From assembly GCF_000412675.1 (NCBI RefSeq), contig NC_021505.1:248001-312000 (forward strand): a stretch of DNA of 64,000 bases, read 5' to 3'. The translations under genes were made by a program, and so were the position numbers. Below are positions 34,432 to 43,862 of the stretch, piece by piece. Positions within the stretch are counted from its first letter, which is position 1. The number at the start of each line of letters is the position of its first letter. The DNA comes from Pseudomonas putida NBRC 14164 (GTDB lineage Bacteria > Pseudomonadota > Gammaproteobacteria > Pseudomonadales > Pseudomonadaceae). The notes under the pieces are model-generated. The model searched no databases. It was not told the DNA's origin and was given only the letters and a program-made list of their open reading frames with translations.

Positions 34432-35076
34432 CTATCGCTTGTTCAGGCCCTTCGCCAGGCGGTCCCCACCCAGCTGGATCAACGCCACCAACGCCACCAG
34501 CATGGCAATCACGGTCAGCATGATCTGGCTGTCAAAGCGCTGGTAGCCATACCGGTAGGCGATATCCCCCAAGCCGCCGGCACCGATTGCCCCGGCCATG
34601 GCCGAGGAGTTGATCAGGGTCACCAGGGTAATGGTGAAACCCCCGACGATGCCCGGCAGCGCCTCGGGCAACAGCACGTGCCAGACGATGTGCCAGCGCC
34701 GGCAGCCCATGGCCTGTGCGGCTTCCACCAAACCATGGTCGACTTCGCGCAGGCTGACCTCGGCAATCCGCGCAAAAAACGGCGTGGCGGCAATGGTCAG
34801 CGGCACCACCGCCGCCCACACGCCGTAGGTGGTGCCTACCACCAGGCGGGTGAAGGGGATCAGCGCGACCATCAGGATCAGGAACGGGATCGAACGGAAC
34901 AGGTTGACGAAGGCGCCCAGCACCCGGTTCAGCAGCGGTGCCTCGAAGATTCCGCCCTTGTCGCTGGTGACCAGCAGCACCGCCATCGGCACCCCCACCA
35001 GCAGGGCGATCAGCGACGACACGCCGACCATCAGCAAGGTATCGAGCAAGCCTTCCAGCAGGCGATCAAACCACAT
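34432..35076 (-). CDS. metI: MetI-type ABC transporter permease
   Basis: This 214-residue permease starts at ATG 35076 after GGAGG. It has about five hydrophobic segments and the EAA loop [24 protein letters not shown]. It is of the methionine-uptake MetI type. It ends the operon that begins with the SfnB-family genes, and its start overlaps metN by 11 bases. The context of organosulfur oxygenases suggests that methionine, its sulfoxide or another organosulfur compound is carried. Confidence 0.88.
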   Translation of the reverse strand: MWFDRLLEGLLDTLLMVGVSSLIALLVGVPMAVLLVTSDKGGIFEAPLLNRVLGAFVNLFRSIPFLILMVALIPFTRLVVGTTYGVWAAVVPLTIAATPFFARIAEVSLREVDHGLVEAAQAMGCRRWHIVWHVLLPEALPGIVGGFTITLVTLINSSAMAGAIGAGGLGDIAYRYGYQRFDSQIMLTVIAMLVALVALIQLGGDRLAKGLNKR

Positions 35077-36175
35077 GGCCCAGTACCTCCACGTCCTCGG
35101 CCCAGCGGCGGGCACGTTCCAGCAGTTGATGGGTATCGTGCGGCGAGTGTTGCACCGACAGGATCAGTTGCCCCAAGGCATGCTCGCCAATGGTTTCCAC
35201 GCCGCCCTGCAGAAGGCGCACGCGGCCGCCCAGGTCGTTGAACAGGGCAGACAGCTCGGGTTCGCCGAGCAAGGTCAGTTTCAGTACCAAAGCGCCGTCG
35301 CGGCTAACCGGGCTCGCCCGCAAGCTGGCTTGCAGCGCGGCAGGCAACCTGGCCTGCAACGGTGCAAGCAGGGTGCGGGTGACCTCATGGCGTGGTGCGC
35401 CGAACACCCGCCAGACTTCGCCCTGCTCGACCACTTCGCCGCGCTCCAGCACGACCACCCGGTGGCAGATATCGCGGATCACCGCCATTTCGTGGGTGAT
35501 CAGCACGATGGTCAGGCCCAGGCGCTGGTTGATGTCGCGCAGCAACTCAAGGATCGAAGCGGTGGTTTCCGGGTCCAGCGCCGAGGTGGCCTCGTCGCAC
35601 AGCAGAATCTCGGGGTCGTGCACCAGCGCCCGGGCAATGCCCACGCGCTGTTTCTGCCCGCCGGACAGTTGCGCCGGGTACACGTGGTGTTTCTCCTGCA
35701 AGCCGACCAGCTCCAGGAGCTCGCGCACCTTGCGTTGGCGCTCGGCCTTGGCCACGCCGGCCACTTTCAACGGCAGCTCGACGTTCTGCCACACAGTCTT
35801 GGCCGACATCAGGTTGAAGTGCTGGAAGATCATGCCGATGCGCCGGCGCAGCGCGACCAGGTGGTCCTCGTCGAAGGGCGCGATGTCCACCTGGTCGATC
35901 AGTACCCGGCCCTGGCTGGGTTGCTCCAGGCGGTTGATGGTGCGCAGCAGGGAAGACTTGCCGGCACCGCTGCGGCCGATGATGCCGAAGATCTCGCCAT
36001 GGCGGATGTTCAGGTCGATGCCTTGCAAGGCCGGTTGCGTCTGGCCAGGGTAGGTCTTGCCCAGGCCGATGAAGCGCACATGGGCTTCATTGACTTCCGG
36101 GCGCAGGGCCTGTTCCTTGACCGTTGGCGGCAATGGTTGTGGTGTAGGCGCCCTGAGCGCGCTGGCCTGGCTCAT
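35066..36175 (-). CDS. metN: MetN-type ABC transporter ATPase with NIL domain
   Basis: The 369-residue ATPase starts at ATG 36175. Walker [10 protein letters not shown], signature LSGGQKQR, Walker [12 protein letters not shown] and THEM are present. The C-terminal about 100 residues form the NIL/ACT-like domain, which in E. coli MetN binds methionine and shuts off transport. An N-terminal extension of about 30 residues precedes the usual start. The stop overlaps metI, and metQ ends 1 base upstream. Confidence 0.92.
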   Translation of the reverse strand: MSQASALRAPTPQPLPPTVKEQALRPEVNEAHVRFIGLGKTYPGQTQPALQGIDLNIRHGEIFGIIGRSGAGKSSLLRTINRLEQPSQGRVLIDQVDIAPFDEDHLVALRRRIGMIFQHFNLMSAKTVWQNVELPLKVAGVAKAERQRKVRELLELVGLQEKHHVYPAQLSGGQKQRVGIARALVHDPEILLCDEATSALDPETTASILELLRDINQRLGLTIVLITHEMAVIRDICHRVVVLERGEVVEQGEVWRVFGAPRHEVTRTLLAPLQARLPAALQASLRASPVSRDGALVLKLTLLGEPELSALFNDLGGRVRLLQGGVETIGEHALGQLILSVQHSPHDTHQLLERARRWAEDVEVLGHVV

Positions 36176-36176
36176 G

Positions 36177-36977
36177 TCAGCCTTCCCAGCCGGCTTGGTA
36201 GAGCTTGCCGTGGGCTTTGTCCAATGCTGCACGCACCACCGGCGAGTGCTGGTAGATATCGACGAACCTGGCCAGCCGTGGGTCGTCCTTGCTTTGCGGG
36301 CGGATGACGAACTGGATCACGTATTCCTTGTTTTCCAGGCCGTCGAACAGCAATGCCGAGGTGGCATCGAAGGTGTTGGCCAGGCGGATGTAGGCCGGGT
36401 AGCCCTGCACCAGGTCGGCGTCGTCGTAGGCGCGTACCAGCTGAACCGCCTCGACCTGAAGGATTCTCAGCTTTTTCGGGTTGGCGACGATGTCGTCTTC
36501 GGTGGCCTTGTAGCCAACGCCTGGCTTCAGGGTGATCAGCCCGGCCTTGGCCAGCAGTTGCAGGCCACGGCCGCTGTTGATCGGGTCGTTGGCGATGGCG
36601 ACGCTGGCGCCCTCAGGCAGCTCGGCGAAGCTTTTGTACTTTTTCGAGTACAGGCCAACGTTGTTGATGATGCCCGAGGCGTAAGGCACCAGGTTGAAGC
36701 CCGCAGCAGCCTTGGCGTTTTCCAGGAACGGGATGTGCTGGAAGTAGTTCACGTCGATGTCGCCGCTGTTGAGGCTGACATTGGGCGCAATCCAGTCGCT
36801 GAATTCGATCAGCTTCACTTCCAGGCCTTGCTTGTGCGCTTCCTCCACTGCAGCTTCCAGCGGAATGGCAAAGGCCGAGGTGGTGCCGATCTTCAGCGGT
36901 TCGGCAGCCAGGGCACTGGCGGTCAGGCCCAGGGTGAGGGCAAAGGCCGCGACGGGCCGGAACAGTTTCTCAAGCAT
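36177..36977 (-). CDS. metQ: MetQ-type substrate-binding protein
   Basis: A 266-residue protein from ATG 36977 with a signal peptide ending ASALA-AEP. It lacks a lipobox cysteine, so it is probably soluble in the periplasm rather than a lipoprotein like E. coli MetQ. The NlpA/MetQ fold is shown by [29 protein letters not shown] and the closing [10 protein letters not shown] region. Its start overlaps the end of the DszA-type monooxygenase gene by 8 bases. It would feed substrate to MetNI. Confidence 0.9.
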   Translation of the reverse strand: MLEKLFRPVAAFALTLGLTASALAAEPLKIGTTSAFAIPLEAAVEEAHKQGLEVKLIEFSDWIAPNVSLNSGDIDVNYFQHIPFLENAKAAAGFNLVPYASGIINNVGLYSKKYKSFAELPEGASVAIANDPINSGRGLQLLAKAGLITLKPGVGYKATEDDIVANPKKLRILQVEAVQLVRAYDDADLVQGYPAYIRLANTFDATSALLFDGLENKEYVIQFVIRPQSKDDPRLARFVDIYQHSPVVRAALDKAHGKLYQAGWEG

Positions 36978-38361
36978 GGTGCAGGGCTCCAGTCGGGGCA
37001 GGGGTTGGGGTAAAGCGGTAGGTCGAGCCCGGGTGATCGGCGGGCAGGTGCGGGTGGTCGGCCTGGAACAACTTCTCGCGCAGGGTGCCTTCGGCGTAGG
37101 CGGTCTTGTAGCGGCCACGCTGTTGCAACTGCGGGATGACCAGGTCGATGAAGTCCTCGAAGCTTTCCGGGGTGACGGTGCGGGTCAGGTTGAAACCGTC
37201 CAGCCCGGTTTCGTCGATCCAGGCGATCAACTGTTCGGCCACCTGTTCCGGTGAGCCGACCAGGGTTACGTAGCGGCCACCCAGGGCGTGCTGTTCAAGC
37301 AGCCGACGGCGGGTCCAGGCGTTGTCCTGCAACTGGCGCGTGGCGGACTGGATGGCATTGCCCTGGCTGAAGCCAATCGGCTCGTCCAGCCCGTAGGCCG
37401 CAAAGTCGATGCCGGTGGATGCGGCGAAGTGCGCGACGCCGGCCTCGGGGCTTGCATGGCCCAGGTACTCGGCATGCCTGGCCTGGGCCGCTTGCTCGGT
37501 GGCGGCGACGATCACCGTGATGCCCATGAACACTTTGACCGCTTGCGGGTCGCGCCCGGCGGCCTGGGCGGCAGCGCGTACCTTGTCGACCTGGGCGCGG
37601 GTAGCGGCCTTGTCCTGGCCGCTGATGAACACGCATTCGGCATGGTTGCCGGCGAACGCCAGGCCACGCTGCGAGCTGCCGGCCTGGAACAGTACCGGGG
37701 TGCGTTGCGGTGAGGGTTCGCTCAGGTGATAGCCCTCGACGTTGTAGAACTCGCCGTGGTGGCTGACCTTGCGCACCTTGTCGGGCTGGGCATACACACG
37801 CTGCTCGCGGTCTGCGACCACGGCGTCGTCGGCCCAGCTGCCTTCCAGCAGCTTGTAAAGCACTTGCAGGTATTCGTCGGCCTGGTCATAGCGGCGGTCA
37901 TGCTCCGGCTGCTGTGCCAGGCCCATGGCCCGGGCTGCGCTGTCCAGGTAGCCGGTGACGATGTTCCAGCCCACCCGGCCATTGCTCAGATGGTCGAGGG
38001 TGGAAAGGCGCCGGGCGAACAGGTACGGCGCCTCGTAGGTGAGGTTGGCGGTAAGGCCGAACCCCAGGTGGCGGGTGACCGCAGCCATGGCCGAAACCAG
38101 CAGCAGTGGGTCGTTGACCGGCAGCTGGATCGACTCCTTGAGGGTGACGTCCAGCGACTGGCCGTAGATGTCGTAGGTGCCGACGATGTCGGCGATGAAC
38201 AGCCCGTCGAACAGGCCGCGCTCCAGCAGGCGCGCCAGGTTGGTCCAGTACTCCAGGGACTTGTACTGGGTCGAGGTGTCCCGTGGGTGGGTCCACAGGC
38301 CGTGGTTGATGTGCCCGATGCAGTTCATGTTGAAGGCATTGAGCAGAATCTGTCTGGCCAT
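36970..38361 (-). CDS. DszA/NtaA/SnaA-type FMNH2-dependent monooxygenase
   Basis: The 463-residue luciferase-like monooxygenase belongs to the NtaA/SnaA/DszA group. Markers are LNAFNMNCIGHINHGLW near the N-terminus, LSTLDHLSNGRVGWNIVTG at about 118-136 and VLFQAGSSQRGLAFA. It needs reduced FMN from a separate reductase; SsuE elsewhere in the window is one possible source. Members desulfurise or oxidise organosulfur and chelator compounds. It overlaps an SfnB-family gene (TGATG) upstream and metQ downstream, so its substrate is probably what MetQNI imports. The exact compound is unknown. Confidence 0.9.
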   Translation of the reverse strand: MARQILLNAFNMNCIGHINHGLWTHPRDTSTQYKSLEYWTNLARLLERGLFDGLFIADIVGTYDIYGQSLDVTLKESIQLPVNDPLLLVSAMAAVTRHLGFGLTANLTYEAPYLFARRLSTLDHLSNGRVGWNIVTGYLDSAARAMGLAQQPEHDRRYDQADEYLQVLYKLLEGSWADDAVVADREQRVYAQPDKVRKVSHHGEFYNVEGYHLSEPSPQRTPVLFQAGSSQRGLAFAGNHAECVFISGQDKAATRAQVDKVRAAAQAAGRDPQAVKVFMGITVIVAATEQAAQARHAEYLGHASPEAGVAHFAASTGIDFAAYGLDEPIGFSQGNAIQSATRQLQDNAWTRRRLLEQHALGGRYVTLVGSPEQVAEQLIAWIDETGLDGFNLTRTVTPESFEDFIDLVIPQLQQRGRYKTAYAEGTLREKLFQADHPHLPADHPGSTYRFTPTPAPTGALHHA

Positions 38362-39542
38362 CAGATGGTCCCCCGGCGTGGTGGGTTGGCATCGTTGAGG
38401 TAGTAGTTGCCAATCGCGTGATACTTCCAGCGCACCGGGTCGTGCAGGGTGTGCACGCGGGCGTTGCGCCAGTGGCGGTCGAGGTTGTGCTCGGCAAGCG
38501 TTGCCTGGCTGCCGCCCAGTTCGAACAGGGCGGTGCCGGCGGCGAGGGAAATCTCGGTGCTGATGGCCCGCGCTTCGGCCACGGCGATGGAGGCGGCGGC
38601 CACGTTGTCGGCGGTGCTGTCGTCACGGGCGCGGTCGAGGTATTCGCCGGCGCGCTCCAGCAGGGCTTCGGCGGCATGCAGGCGGATCGCCAGGTGACCG
38701 AAGCTCTTCAGCGTCAGCGGGTCATCCGTGGCCTTGTCCAGGCCGGAGTCGACCCACGGGCGGCTGCGTGTGCGCACGAAGTGCAGGGCGTCTTCATAGG
38801 CGGCACGGGCGATGCCGGTGTCGATGGCGGCATGGAGGATTTGCGCCAGCGGCCCAACCGGGGTGGGGCGCTCGAAAGCGCTCTGGAACGGCACCACGTC
38901 GGCGGCGCTGACATACACGTTGTCGAACACCACCGAACCGCTGCCGGTGGTGCGTTGGCCGAAGCCGCTCCAGTCGTCGATCACCTGCAGGCCCTGGCTG
39001 TCGGCCGGGACGAACGCCAGCTGCTGTACGCCTTGGTCGTCGACGACCGAGGTGGGAATGCGCTGGGCGTAGATGGCGCCGGTGGAATAAAACTTGCGGC
39101 CGTTGATGCGAAAGCCCTCGCCGTCTCGGCTCAGGCGGGTGGTGCGCTCATTGGCGGTCTTGGTGCCCAGCTCGGCCAGGGCATTGCCGAAGCGGCGGCC
39201 GGCGAGTACTTCGGCGTACAGGCGCTGTTGCTGTTCGGGGCTGCCGTTTACCCGCAGCACTTCCAGGCCGTAGAAATGGTTTTGCGGGATCTGTCCCAGC
39301 GAGCCGTCGGCCTGGGCGATACGGGCGATGACCTTGGCCAGGGTGACGTTGGACACGCCGGCGCCGCCAAAGGCCTTCGGCACGCTGATGGCCCACAAGC
39401 CGGAGCGGGTGAATAGCTCGAGTTCGGCGTGGGGCAGGCGGCGCTCGCGATCGCGCAGGGCGCTGTCGCGGCGCAGTTGCTGGGCGATGTCTTCGGCGAC
39501 GGCCAGGGCCTGGGCGTCGCTGGTGATGATAGCGATTGTCAT
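38361..39542 (-). CDS. SfnB-family acyl-CoA dehydrogenase-like oxidoreductase (copy 2)
   Basis: A 393-residue protein from ATG 39542, after GGAG. It belongs to the acyl-CoA dehydrogenase-fold flavin group that includes SfnB and DszC. Typical stretches are FGGAGVSNVTLAKVIARI, GQIPQNHF and DWSGFGQRTTGSGSVVFD. The conserved closing motif is LDRHWRNARVHTLHDPVRWKYHAIG. It probably uses reduced flavin to oxygenate a sulfur compound rather than acyl-CoA. A close paralogue lies directly upstream, separated by a REP pair. It is coupled to the DszA-type gene. Confidence 0.87.
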   Translation of the reverse strand: MTIAIITSDAQALAVAEDIAQQLRRDSALRDRERRLPHAELELFTRSGLWAISVPKAFGGAGVSNVTLAKVIARIAQADGSLGQIPQNHFYGLEVLRVNGSPEQQQRLYAEVLAGRRFGNALAELGTKTANERTTRLSRDGEGFRINGRKFYSTGAIYAQRIPTSVVDDQGVQQLAFVPADSQGLQVIDDWSGFGQRTTGSGSVVFDNVYVSAADVVPFQSAFERPTPVGPLAQILHAAIDTGIARAAYEDALHFVRTRSRPWVDSGLDKATDDPLTLKSFGHLAIRLHAAEALLERAGEYLDRARDDSTADNVAAASIAVAEARAISTEISLAAGTALFELGGSQATLAEHNLDRHWRNARVHTLHDPVRWKYHAIGNYYLNDANPPRRGTI

Positions 39543-39552
39543 AGAGTTCTCC

Positions 39553-39671
39553 GGGGGCCGCTTCGCGGCTCTTCGCGGGCTTGCCCGCTCCCACAGGTAA
39601 AGTGATGCCAGTTCAGGCGGCGGTAATCCTGTGGGAGCGGGCAAGCCCGCGAAGGGCTGCGCAGCAGCCCC
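39553..39671. repeat. Paired REP element between SfnB paralogues
   Basis: GGGGCCGCTTCGCGGC and TTCGCGGGCTTGCCCGCTCCCACAGG face a full inverted copy. It occupies nearly all the space between the two SfnB-family genes and could alter downstream expression. Confidence 0.92.
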
Positions 39672-39683
39672 AAAGGCAGCAAA

Positions 39684-40925
39684 TCAGATCCAGGAATGCC
39701 GCGCAGGCAGGGTGCCGTTAAGGTGGTACGCGCCTACCGCGTGGTACTTCCAGCGCACCGGGTCGTGCAGGGTGTGCACCCGGGCATTGCGCCAGTGGCG
39801 GTCGAGGTTGAACTCGGCAAGGGTGGCGCGGCTGCCGGCCAGCTCGAACAGCTTCTCGCTGGCCTGCAGGGCAATTTCGGTGGTCAGCACCTTGGCCTCG
39901 GCTACGGCAATCGAGGCCCGGGCCGCGCTGGCTGCGTCGATGGGCGCAGCATTGACCTCGTCGAGTACTCGCGCGGCCCTGCGCAGCAGCGCTTCGGCGG
40001 CGTGCAGCTCAAGCTTCAGCCTGCCGATGTCGGCGATCACATAAGGGTCGTCGCTGGCGCGGTCCACGTTGGCTTCAATCCACGGGCGCGACTTTTCACG
40101 CACGAAGGTGATCGCATCATCGATTGCCGCTTCGGCAATGCCGGCGTCGATCGCCGCCTGGATCAGCTGCGAGGCTGCGCCCTGGATGTTGGGGATATCG
40201 CGCTGGCGCCAGTTGTCGATCACCAGCTCCGCGTCTACCGGCACCTGGTCCAGCAGCACAGTGCCGCTGGCGGTGGTGCGCTGGCCGAATCCGGACCAGT
40301 CATCGACGATGCGCAGCCCCGGAGTGCCACGGCGCACAAACGCCAGGCGCTGGCGGCCTTCGTCATCCAGTGCCTTCACTGCTACCCAGTGGGCGAACAG
40401 CGCACCGGTGGAATAGAATTTTTCGCCGCTGATGCGATAGCTATCGCCCGCGCGGGTGATCCGGGCCTTGAGGGTGAGCGTGTCCTTGGTGCCGCGTTCG
40501 GGGCCGGCATTGCCGATGCGCCAACCGTCGAGCACGCTGCGGAAGATCAGCGCCTGTTGCGCCTCGGTGGCCGTCAGGCGAATCAGTTGCAGCATGCCGA
40601 ACTGGTTCTGCGGGATCTGCCCCAAGGCCGGGTCGGCGGCGCTGATCAGGCGAAACACTTCGGCTACGGTTTCGAACGACACGTCGGGGCCGCCGTGGGC
40701 CTTGGGTACGCTGATGCTGCCCAGGCCGCTGCGGGTGAACAGCTCGATCTCCGCCCACGGCAGTTTGCGTTGCTGGTCGCGGCGGGCGGCTTGCTCGCGG
40801 GCAACCTCGGCCAGTTCGCGGGCCGCTTGCAAGGCTTCGGCGTCGTTGCGCAGTACCTTGGCCGGCAGCAGCAGGGGCGAGCTGTCGAGATCGCTATGGA
40901 ATTGGGTATTTGGCTGGCTGGACAT
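39684..40925 (-). CDS. SfnB-family acyl-CoA dehydrogenase-like oxidoreductase (copy 1)
   Basis: The 413-residue protein starts at ATG 40925 (MSSQPNTQF), preceded by AAGGAG. It is a paralogue of the next gene. Both share GQIPQN, DDWSGFGQRTT and the C-terminal LDRHWRNARVHTLHDPVRWKYHA motif. It is the first gene of the operon running to metI. The fold is acyl-CoA dehydrogenase; in the SfnB/DszC group the flavin is supplied reduced and the substrate is a sulfur compound. The promoter region holds TTTGGAATAT, similar to other sulfur promoters here. Confidence 0.87.
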   Translation of the reverse strand: MSSQPNTQFHSDLDSSPLLLPAKVLRNDAEALQAARELAEVAREQAARRDQQRKLPWAEIELFTRSGLGSISVPKAHGGPDVSFETVAEVFRLISAADPALGQIPQNQFGMLQLIRLTATEAQQALIFRSVLDGWRIGNAGPERGTKDTLTLKARITRAGDSYRISGEKFYSTGALFAHWVAVKALDDEGRQRLAFVRRGTPGLRIVDDWSGFGQRTTASGTVLLDQVPVDAELVIDNWRQRDIPNIQGAASQLIQAAIDAGIAEAAIDDAITFVREKSRPWIEANVDRASDDPYVIADIGRLKLELHAAEALLRRAARVLDEVNAAPIDAASAARASIAVAEAKVLTTEIALQASEKLFELAGSRATLAEFNLDRHWRNARVHTLHDPVRWKYHAVGAYHLNGTLPARHSWI

Positions 40926-41251
40926 CAGTACCGCTCCTTGGCTGCACTCAATGCCCTGGCGATACGCACTGGGGTGATTGTGATCCTGACCATTCCTGAC
41001 CTCACAAAAAAGTTGTGTCGCTACAGCTGGTCGCGACAAAAGTGTGCTGGTCCGGTGGTCCGGTTTATATACCCTAATGCTTTATAAAAAGTTTATGAAC
41101 TAACTCTTTGGAATATGTATAGAAGGAGGGATTTGTTACAGATGTGCCGGCCCTTTCGCGGGCACGCCCGCTCCCACAGGCACTGCACAGGTATTGAAAC
41201 CGGTGCGACACCTGTGGGAGCGGGCGTGCCCGCGAAGAGGCCGGAACAGGT
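40926..41251. promoter_or_regulatory. Promoter region of the SfnB operon plus REP
   Basis: The 326-base gap has an AT-rich half next to the SfnB gene (about 41000-41130, with TTTGGAATAT at 41107-41116). The half next to the tcyN stop is filled by a REP pair. I see no gene here. Confidence 0.5.
41148..41244. repeat. Paired REP element
   Basis: CCGGCCCTTTCGCGGGCACGCCCGCTCCCACAGG faces an inverted copy ending CGCGAAGAGGCCGG. It lies just downstream of tcyN. Confidence 0.92.
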
Positions 41252-42016
41252 TTACTCGGAGGCAGCGGTGCCGAGGAACTTGCGCAGGAACTGGCGGGTA
41301 CGCTCTTCCTTCGGCGCCGCAAACAGTGCCTTGGCCTCGCCCTGTTCCACGATCACGCCCTTGTCGAAGAAAATCACCCGGTTCGCCACGTCGCGGGCAA
41401 AGCTCATCTCGTGGGTGACGATGATCATGGTGCGTTTCTCTTCGGCCAGGCCGCGGATGGTCGCCAGCACTTCACCCACCAGCTCCGGGTCCAGTGCCGA
41501 GGTGGGTTCATCGAACAGGATCACCTCCGGCTCCATGGCCAGGGCGCGGGCGATGGCCACGCGTTGCTGCTGGCCCCCGGACAGGCGCCGTGGGTAGGCG
41601 TCTTCCTTGCCCGCCAGGCCGACCTTGGCCATCAGGCGCCGCCCCAGCTCGATGGCTTGCTCGCGGGGCGTCTTCTTGACGATCACCGGCCCTTCGATCA
41701 CGTTCTCCAGGGCGGTGCGGTGCGGGAACAGGTTGAAGTTCTGGAACACGAACCCGGCCTGCTGGCGCAAGCGGCGTATCGCACTCTGCTGGCCACCCAG
41801 CGGGCGGTTGGCATCAATGCTGATGGCGCCGATCTTGATCTGCCCGGCGTCGGGGGTTTCCAGCAGGTTCAGGCAGCGCAGGAAGGTGGTCTTGCCCGAG
41901 CCGCTTGGGCCGATGATGGCCACCACTTCGCCGGGCTGCACGGTCAGGTCGATGCCGTTGAGCACGGTCTGGCCCTTGAAGCGCTTGGTCAGGCCTTTGA
42001 CTTCAATCATGCTCAT
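41252..42016 (-). CDS. tcyN: Cystine ABC transporter ATP-binding protein TcyN
   Basis: A 254-residue polar amino-acid type ATPase. Walker [11 protein letters not shown]-loop FQNFNLFPHRTALENV, signature LSGGQQQR, Walker B LFDEPTSALDPE and THEM are present. It overlaps the permease stop (ATGA). A second ATG two codons later has better spacing from AGGAG, so the N-terminus may be 2 residues shorter. It is the last gene of tcyJ-tcyL-tcyN, for L-cystine uptake. Confidence 0.9.
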   Translation of the reverse strand: MSMIEVKGLTKRFKGQTVLNGIDLTVQPGEVVAIIGPSGSGKTTFLRCLNLLETPDAGQIKIGAISIDANRPLGGQQSAIRRLRQQAGFVFQNFNLFPHRTALENVIEGPVIVKKTPREQAIELGRRLMAKVGLAGKEDAYPRRLSGGQQQRVAIARALAMEPEVILFDEPTSALDPELVGEVLATIRGLAEEKRTMIIVTHEMSFARDVANRVIFFDKGVIVEQGEAKALFAAPKEERTRQFLRKFLGTAASE

Positions 42017-42681
42017 TGCTCCTGGTCATGCTGGTTGACCCGCGCTTCCATGCGGTTCTGGAAGTGCGCGAGGATGCTGCACAGCACCCAGTAGATGACC
42101 GCGACCGCCACGTACATGGTGAACACTTCGAAGGTGCGTGCGGTAATCAGCTGCGCCTGGCGGAACAGCTCGGGCACCTGGATGGTCGCCGCCAGGGCAG
42201 TGTCCTTGACCAGCGAAATGAAGCTGTTGCCCAGCGGGGGCAGGGCGGTACGCAAGGCCTGCGGCAGGATCGCCCGGCGCATGGCCTGGACGCGGGTCAT
42301 GCCGATACTGGCGGCGGCTTCCCACTGACCACGGTCGATCGAGGAAATTGCAGCGCGCAGGATTTCGCAGATGTAGGCCGCCATGTTCAGCGACAGGCCG
42401 ATAAGCGAAGCCGGGATGGGGTCGAGTTCGATGCCGATCTGCGGCATGCCGAAATAGATCACGAACAGCTGCACCAGCAGCGGCGTGCCGCGGAAGAACG
42501 ACACGTAGATCCGCGCCAGCCAGTTCAGTGGCAAGATCTTCGACAGCCGCATCAGCGCCAGGGCAAAGCCCAGCAGCAGGCCGAAGAACATGCCGCCGAC
42601 ACTGAGCAGCACTGTATAACCCGCACCCTTCAGCAGGAAGGGCGCGGAGTCGACAACGAGTTGCAGGCTTTCAGCAATCAT
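42013..42681 (-). CDS. tcyL: Cystine ABC transporter permease TcyL
   Basis: A 222-residue HisM/TcyL-type permease with about five hydrophobic segments and the EAA loop EAAASIGMTRVQAMRRAILPQALR. It overlaps both neighbours by 4 bases. It forms the channel for the TcyJ-bound ligand, most likely cystine judging from the sulfur context and family similarity. Confidence 0.9.
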   Translation of the reverse strand: MIAESLQLVVDSAPFLLKGAGYTVLLSVGGMFFGLLLGFALALMRLSKILPLNWLARIYVSFFRGTPLLVQLFVIYFGMPQIGIELDPIPASLIGLSLNMAAYICEILRAAISSIDRGQWEAAASIGMTRVQAMRRAILPQALRTALPPLGNSFISLVKDTALAATIQVPELFRQAQLITARTFEVFTMYVAVAVIYWVLCSILAHFQNRMEARVNQHDQEQ

Positions 42682-43472
42682 TTGGTGACATCGGCACCGA
42701 AGTATTTCTCGGACAGCTTGGCCAGCGTGCCGTCAGCCTTGAGCTTGTCGATGGCCTTGTTTATGGCTGCCAGCAGTTCAGGCTCGCCCTTGCGCAGGGC
42801 CACGCCGCTTTCCAGGCGCGAGAAGGCATCGCCGGCCAGTTCGGTGTCTTTGGCTTTTTGCGCGTATTCCAGCGCGGCCAGGCGGTCGATCAGGATGGCG
42901 TCGATACGGCCGTTGCGCAGGTCGGCGAACTTGCTCGGGTCGTCTTCATAGGTGCGCACTTCGGCTTTCGGGACGTCTTGCTTGACCCACTGCTCGTAGT
43001 TGGTGCCCAGGCCCACGCCGACTTTCTTGCCGGCCAGGTCTTGCGCAGACTTGATGTTCAACTGCTCGGCTTTCTTCTTCAGGATCAGTGCCTGGATACC
43101 GGAAACGGTGTAGGGCTCGGAGAAATCGTATTTCTTCTTGCGCTCCTCGGAAATGGTCACCTGATTGACCACCACGTCCAGGCGCTTGGATTCCAGCGCG
43201 GCGAGGATGCCGTCCCACTTGGTCGGCTGGATCTTGGCCTTGACCCCCAGCTCCTTGGCCAGCAGTTCCGAAAGCTCCACCTCGAAGCCGGCCAGCTTGC
43301 CGTTCTCGTCCTGGAAGCTGAACGGTGGGTAGGTGCCTTCGAGGCCGACGTTGATCACGCCTTTTTCCTGGATGGTCTTCAACTGCTCGCCGGCGAACGC
43401 CTGGCCGAGCAGGCCGGCACCCAGCAGGATGGCCAGGCTGGCGTTGAGTAGCGGTTTGGCGAATTTCGACAT
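42678..43472 (-). CDS. tcyJ: Cystine-binding periplasmic protein TcyJ
   Basis: The 264-residue family-3 solute-binding protein has a signal peptide (cut likely after GQAFA). Binding-site stretches are GLEGTYPPFSFQDENGKL, LDVVVNQVTISEERKKKYDF and GLGTNYEQWV. It is close to the cystine-binding FliY/TcyJ group. It is first in tcyJLN. Upstream lies GTTATTCCC (GGGAATAAC in its own direction), a possible CysB-type site that fits sulfur-starvation induction. Confidence 0.9.
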   Translation of the reverse strand: MSKFAKPLLNASLAILLGAGLLGQAFAGEQLKTIQEKGVINVGLEGTYPPFSFQDENGKLAGFEVELSELLAKELGVKAKIQPTKWDGILAALESKRLDVVVNQVTISEERKKKYDFSEPYTVSGIQALILKKKAEQLNIKSAQDLAGKKVGVGLGTNYEQWVKQDVPKAEVRTYEDDPSKFADLRNGRIDAILIDRLAALEYAQKAKDTELAGDAFSRLESGVALRKGEPELLAAINKAIDKLKADGTLAKLSEKYFGADVTK

Positions 43473-43862
43473 GTCAGAGCCCCGCGCTTGTTGTGTAAGT
43501 AGTGAGGTGGCGACTATAGGGTTGGCTGCTTAGGCCAGGAAATAATAAAAAATTATTTTGTTATTCCCTTTTTGATTTGTGTCAGGTGCTGGCTGCTTTG
43601 AGGGTAGGCGAGGATGCTCGCTACGTCATCGCGGCTTATGCCTGACTTAGCGCAGGATGGAATAAAGCGTTGTTTTTTCCAAGGGGCGGATTTGCCGTAG
43701 AGTGGATCGCATGTAGGCAGGCCCGGCCCTTTCGCGGGCGCGCCCGCTCCCACAGGTACAGCACAGGGCTCAATAGCGGTGCTGTACCTGTGGGAGCGGG
43801 CGTGCCCGCGAAAGGGCCGGGCCTGGCGAAAAACCAGATGGCCTATACGGCAGGAGAAAACC
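43473..43862. promoter_or_regulatory. tcyJ-epsC divergent intergenic region
   Basis: This 390-base gap holds an AT-rich inverted repeat AATAAT-AAAAA-ATTATT (43541-43557) beside GTTATTCCC (43560-43568) facing tcyJ. TGGAATAAAG (43658-43667) faces epsC. A REP pair and the epsC ribosome site AGGAG (43852-43856) complete it. No convincing gene lies in it. Confidence 0.5.
43720..43823. repeat. Paired REP element
   Basis: GGCCCGGCCCTTTCGCGGGCGCGCCCGCTCCCACAGGTACAGCAC faces GTGCTGTACCTGTGGGAGCGGGCGTGCCCGCG, and the arms continue into GGGCCGGGCC. It is one of the longest near-perfect pairs here and lies 40 bases before epsC. Confidence 0.93.
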
